Positions 63,936-64,000 of a stretch of 64,000 nucleotides of DNA are shown here, one piece after another (the first letter of the stretch is position 1; the number at the start of each line of letters is the position of its first letter). Source of the DNA: Alphaproteobacteria bacterium (GTDB taxonomy: Bacteria; Pseudomonadota; Alphaproteobacteria; Micropepsales; Micropepsaceae). The notes under the pieces were generated by a model, which saw only the letters and a list, made by a program, of their open reading frames with translations, was not told the origin of the DNA and searched no databases. A program made the position numbers and the translations under genes. Location of the stretch: NCBI GenBank assembly GCA_017307355.1, contig JAFKFG010000016.1:62001-126000 (forward strand). The letters are read 5' to 3'.

Positions 63936-64000
63936 TCAGACTGCCTGCAGATTTGCGGCCTTGGAGCCGCGTGCATCCGGCTGGATATCGAACGAGACCT
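63936..64000 (-). CDS. Cold-shock protein (CspA family), C-terminal end
   Basis: Only the last 21 codons are in the window. The minus strand reads VSFDIQPDARGSKAANLQAV and then TGA, the usual C-terminus of CspA-type single-stranded nucleic acid-binding proteins (QGPKGPQAANV-like). The rest lies beyond the edge. Confidence 0.85.
   Translation of the reverse strand, partial: VSFDIQPDARGSKAANLQAV

Overview
The window reads as chromosomal DNA of a GC-rich alphaproteobacterium. The evidence is the codon bias, the CpaBCEF/Tad pilus genes, the guaB/RsmB-like/guaA neighbourhood, a DUF2585 protein and a DUF992 protein. A Rhizomicrobium-like or Caulobacter/Rhizobiales-related organism is possible, but no 16S gene is present, so this is inference only.

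Region 1 (1-8.4 kb) is ordinary chromosome. It holds the end of an ArsR-type regulator, an SDR oxidoreductase, a sulfotransferase, a GNAT acetyltransferase, a GST, a DUF72 protein, a PLP decarboxylase, aquaporin Z, an ArsC/Spx-like protein with a damaged tandem paralogue, and an OmpA-type porin. Several neighbours converge with overlapping stop codons.

Region 2 (8.5-25.2 kb) is a tight adherence (Tad/Flp) pilus locus. It runs cpaB, cpaC, cpaE, cpaF, tadB, tadC, tadD, a small lipoprotein gene, flp, tadE and a histidine kinase, mostly with translational overlaps. Then come an OmpR-type regulator with a shortened DNA-binding domain, a TpsB/FhaC-type outer-membrane transporter, a collagen-like lipoprotein, tadG and a lone receiver protein. 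TTTGTG-type direct repeats about one helical turn apart lie in three of its promoter regions and are a candidate common operator.

Region 3 (25.3-41.2 kb) is housekeeping and metabolic chromosome: a 3-hydroxyacid dehydrogenase-like protein, a 2H phosphoesterase, GFA, PD40-repeat and DUF2585 proteins, an ABC-F ATPase, GuaA, DUF899 and RsmB-like proteins, GuaB, DUF992, RlmE, a Ppx/GppA phosphatase and a CHRD protein. It ends in tRNA-Gln(CTG).

Region 4 (41.3 to about 61.6 kb) begins right after tRNA-Gln and looks like a patchwork genomic island. It has long gene-poor stretches, palindromes, a dispersed 45-46-bp-period repeat, pseudogenes and a minimal tyrosine recombinase. Its cargo is a ParB-domain DNA methyltransferase cassette, a PD-(D/E)XK-like protein with a partner and a divergent XRE regulator, a Hachiman hamA-hamB pair followed by an overlapping HEPN-motif gene, a large PD-(D/E)XK protein, a MacAB-like exporter, a VOC protein and a cytochrome P460. 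The hamA-hamB-HEPN operon is the best candidate for a little-described system: the HEPN Rx4H motif is plain and the three genes are translationally coupled.

Region 5 (62-64 kb) holds small proteins, including an RMF-like one, and the end of a cold-shock protein gene on the minus strand.
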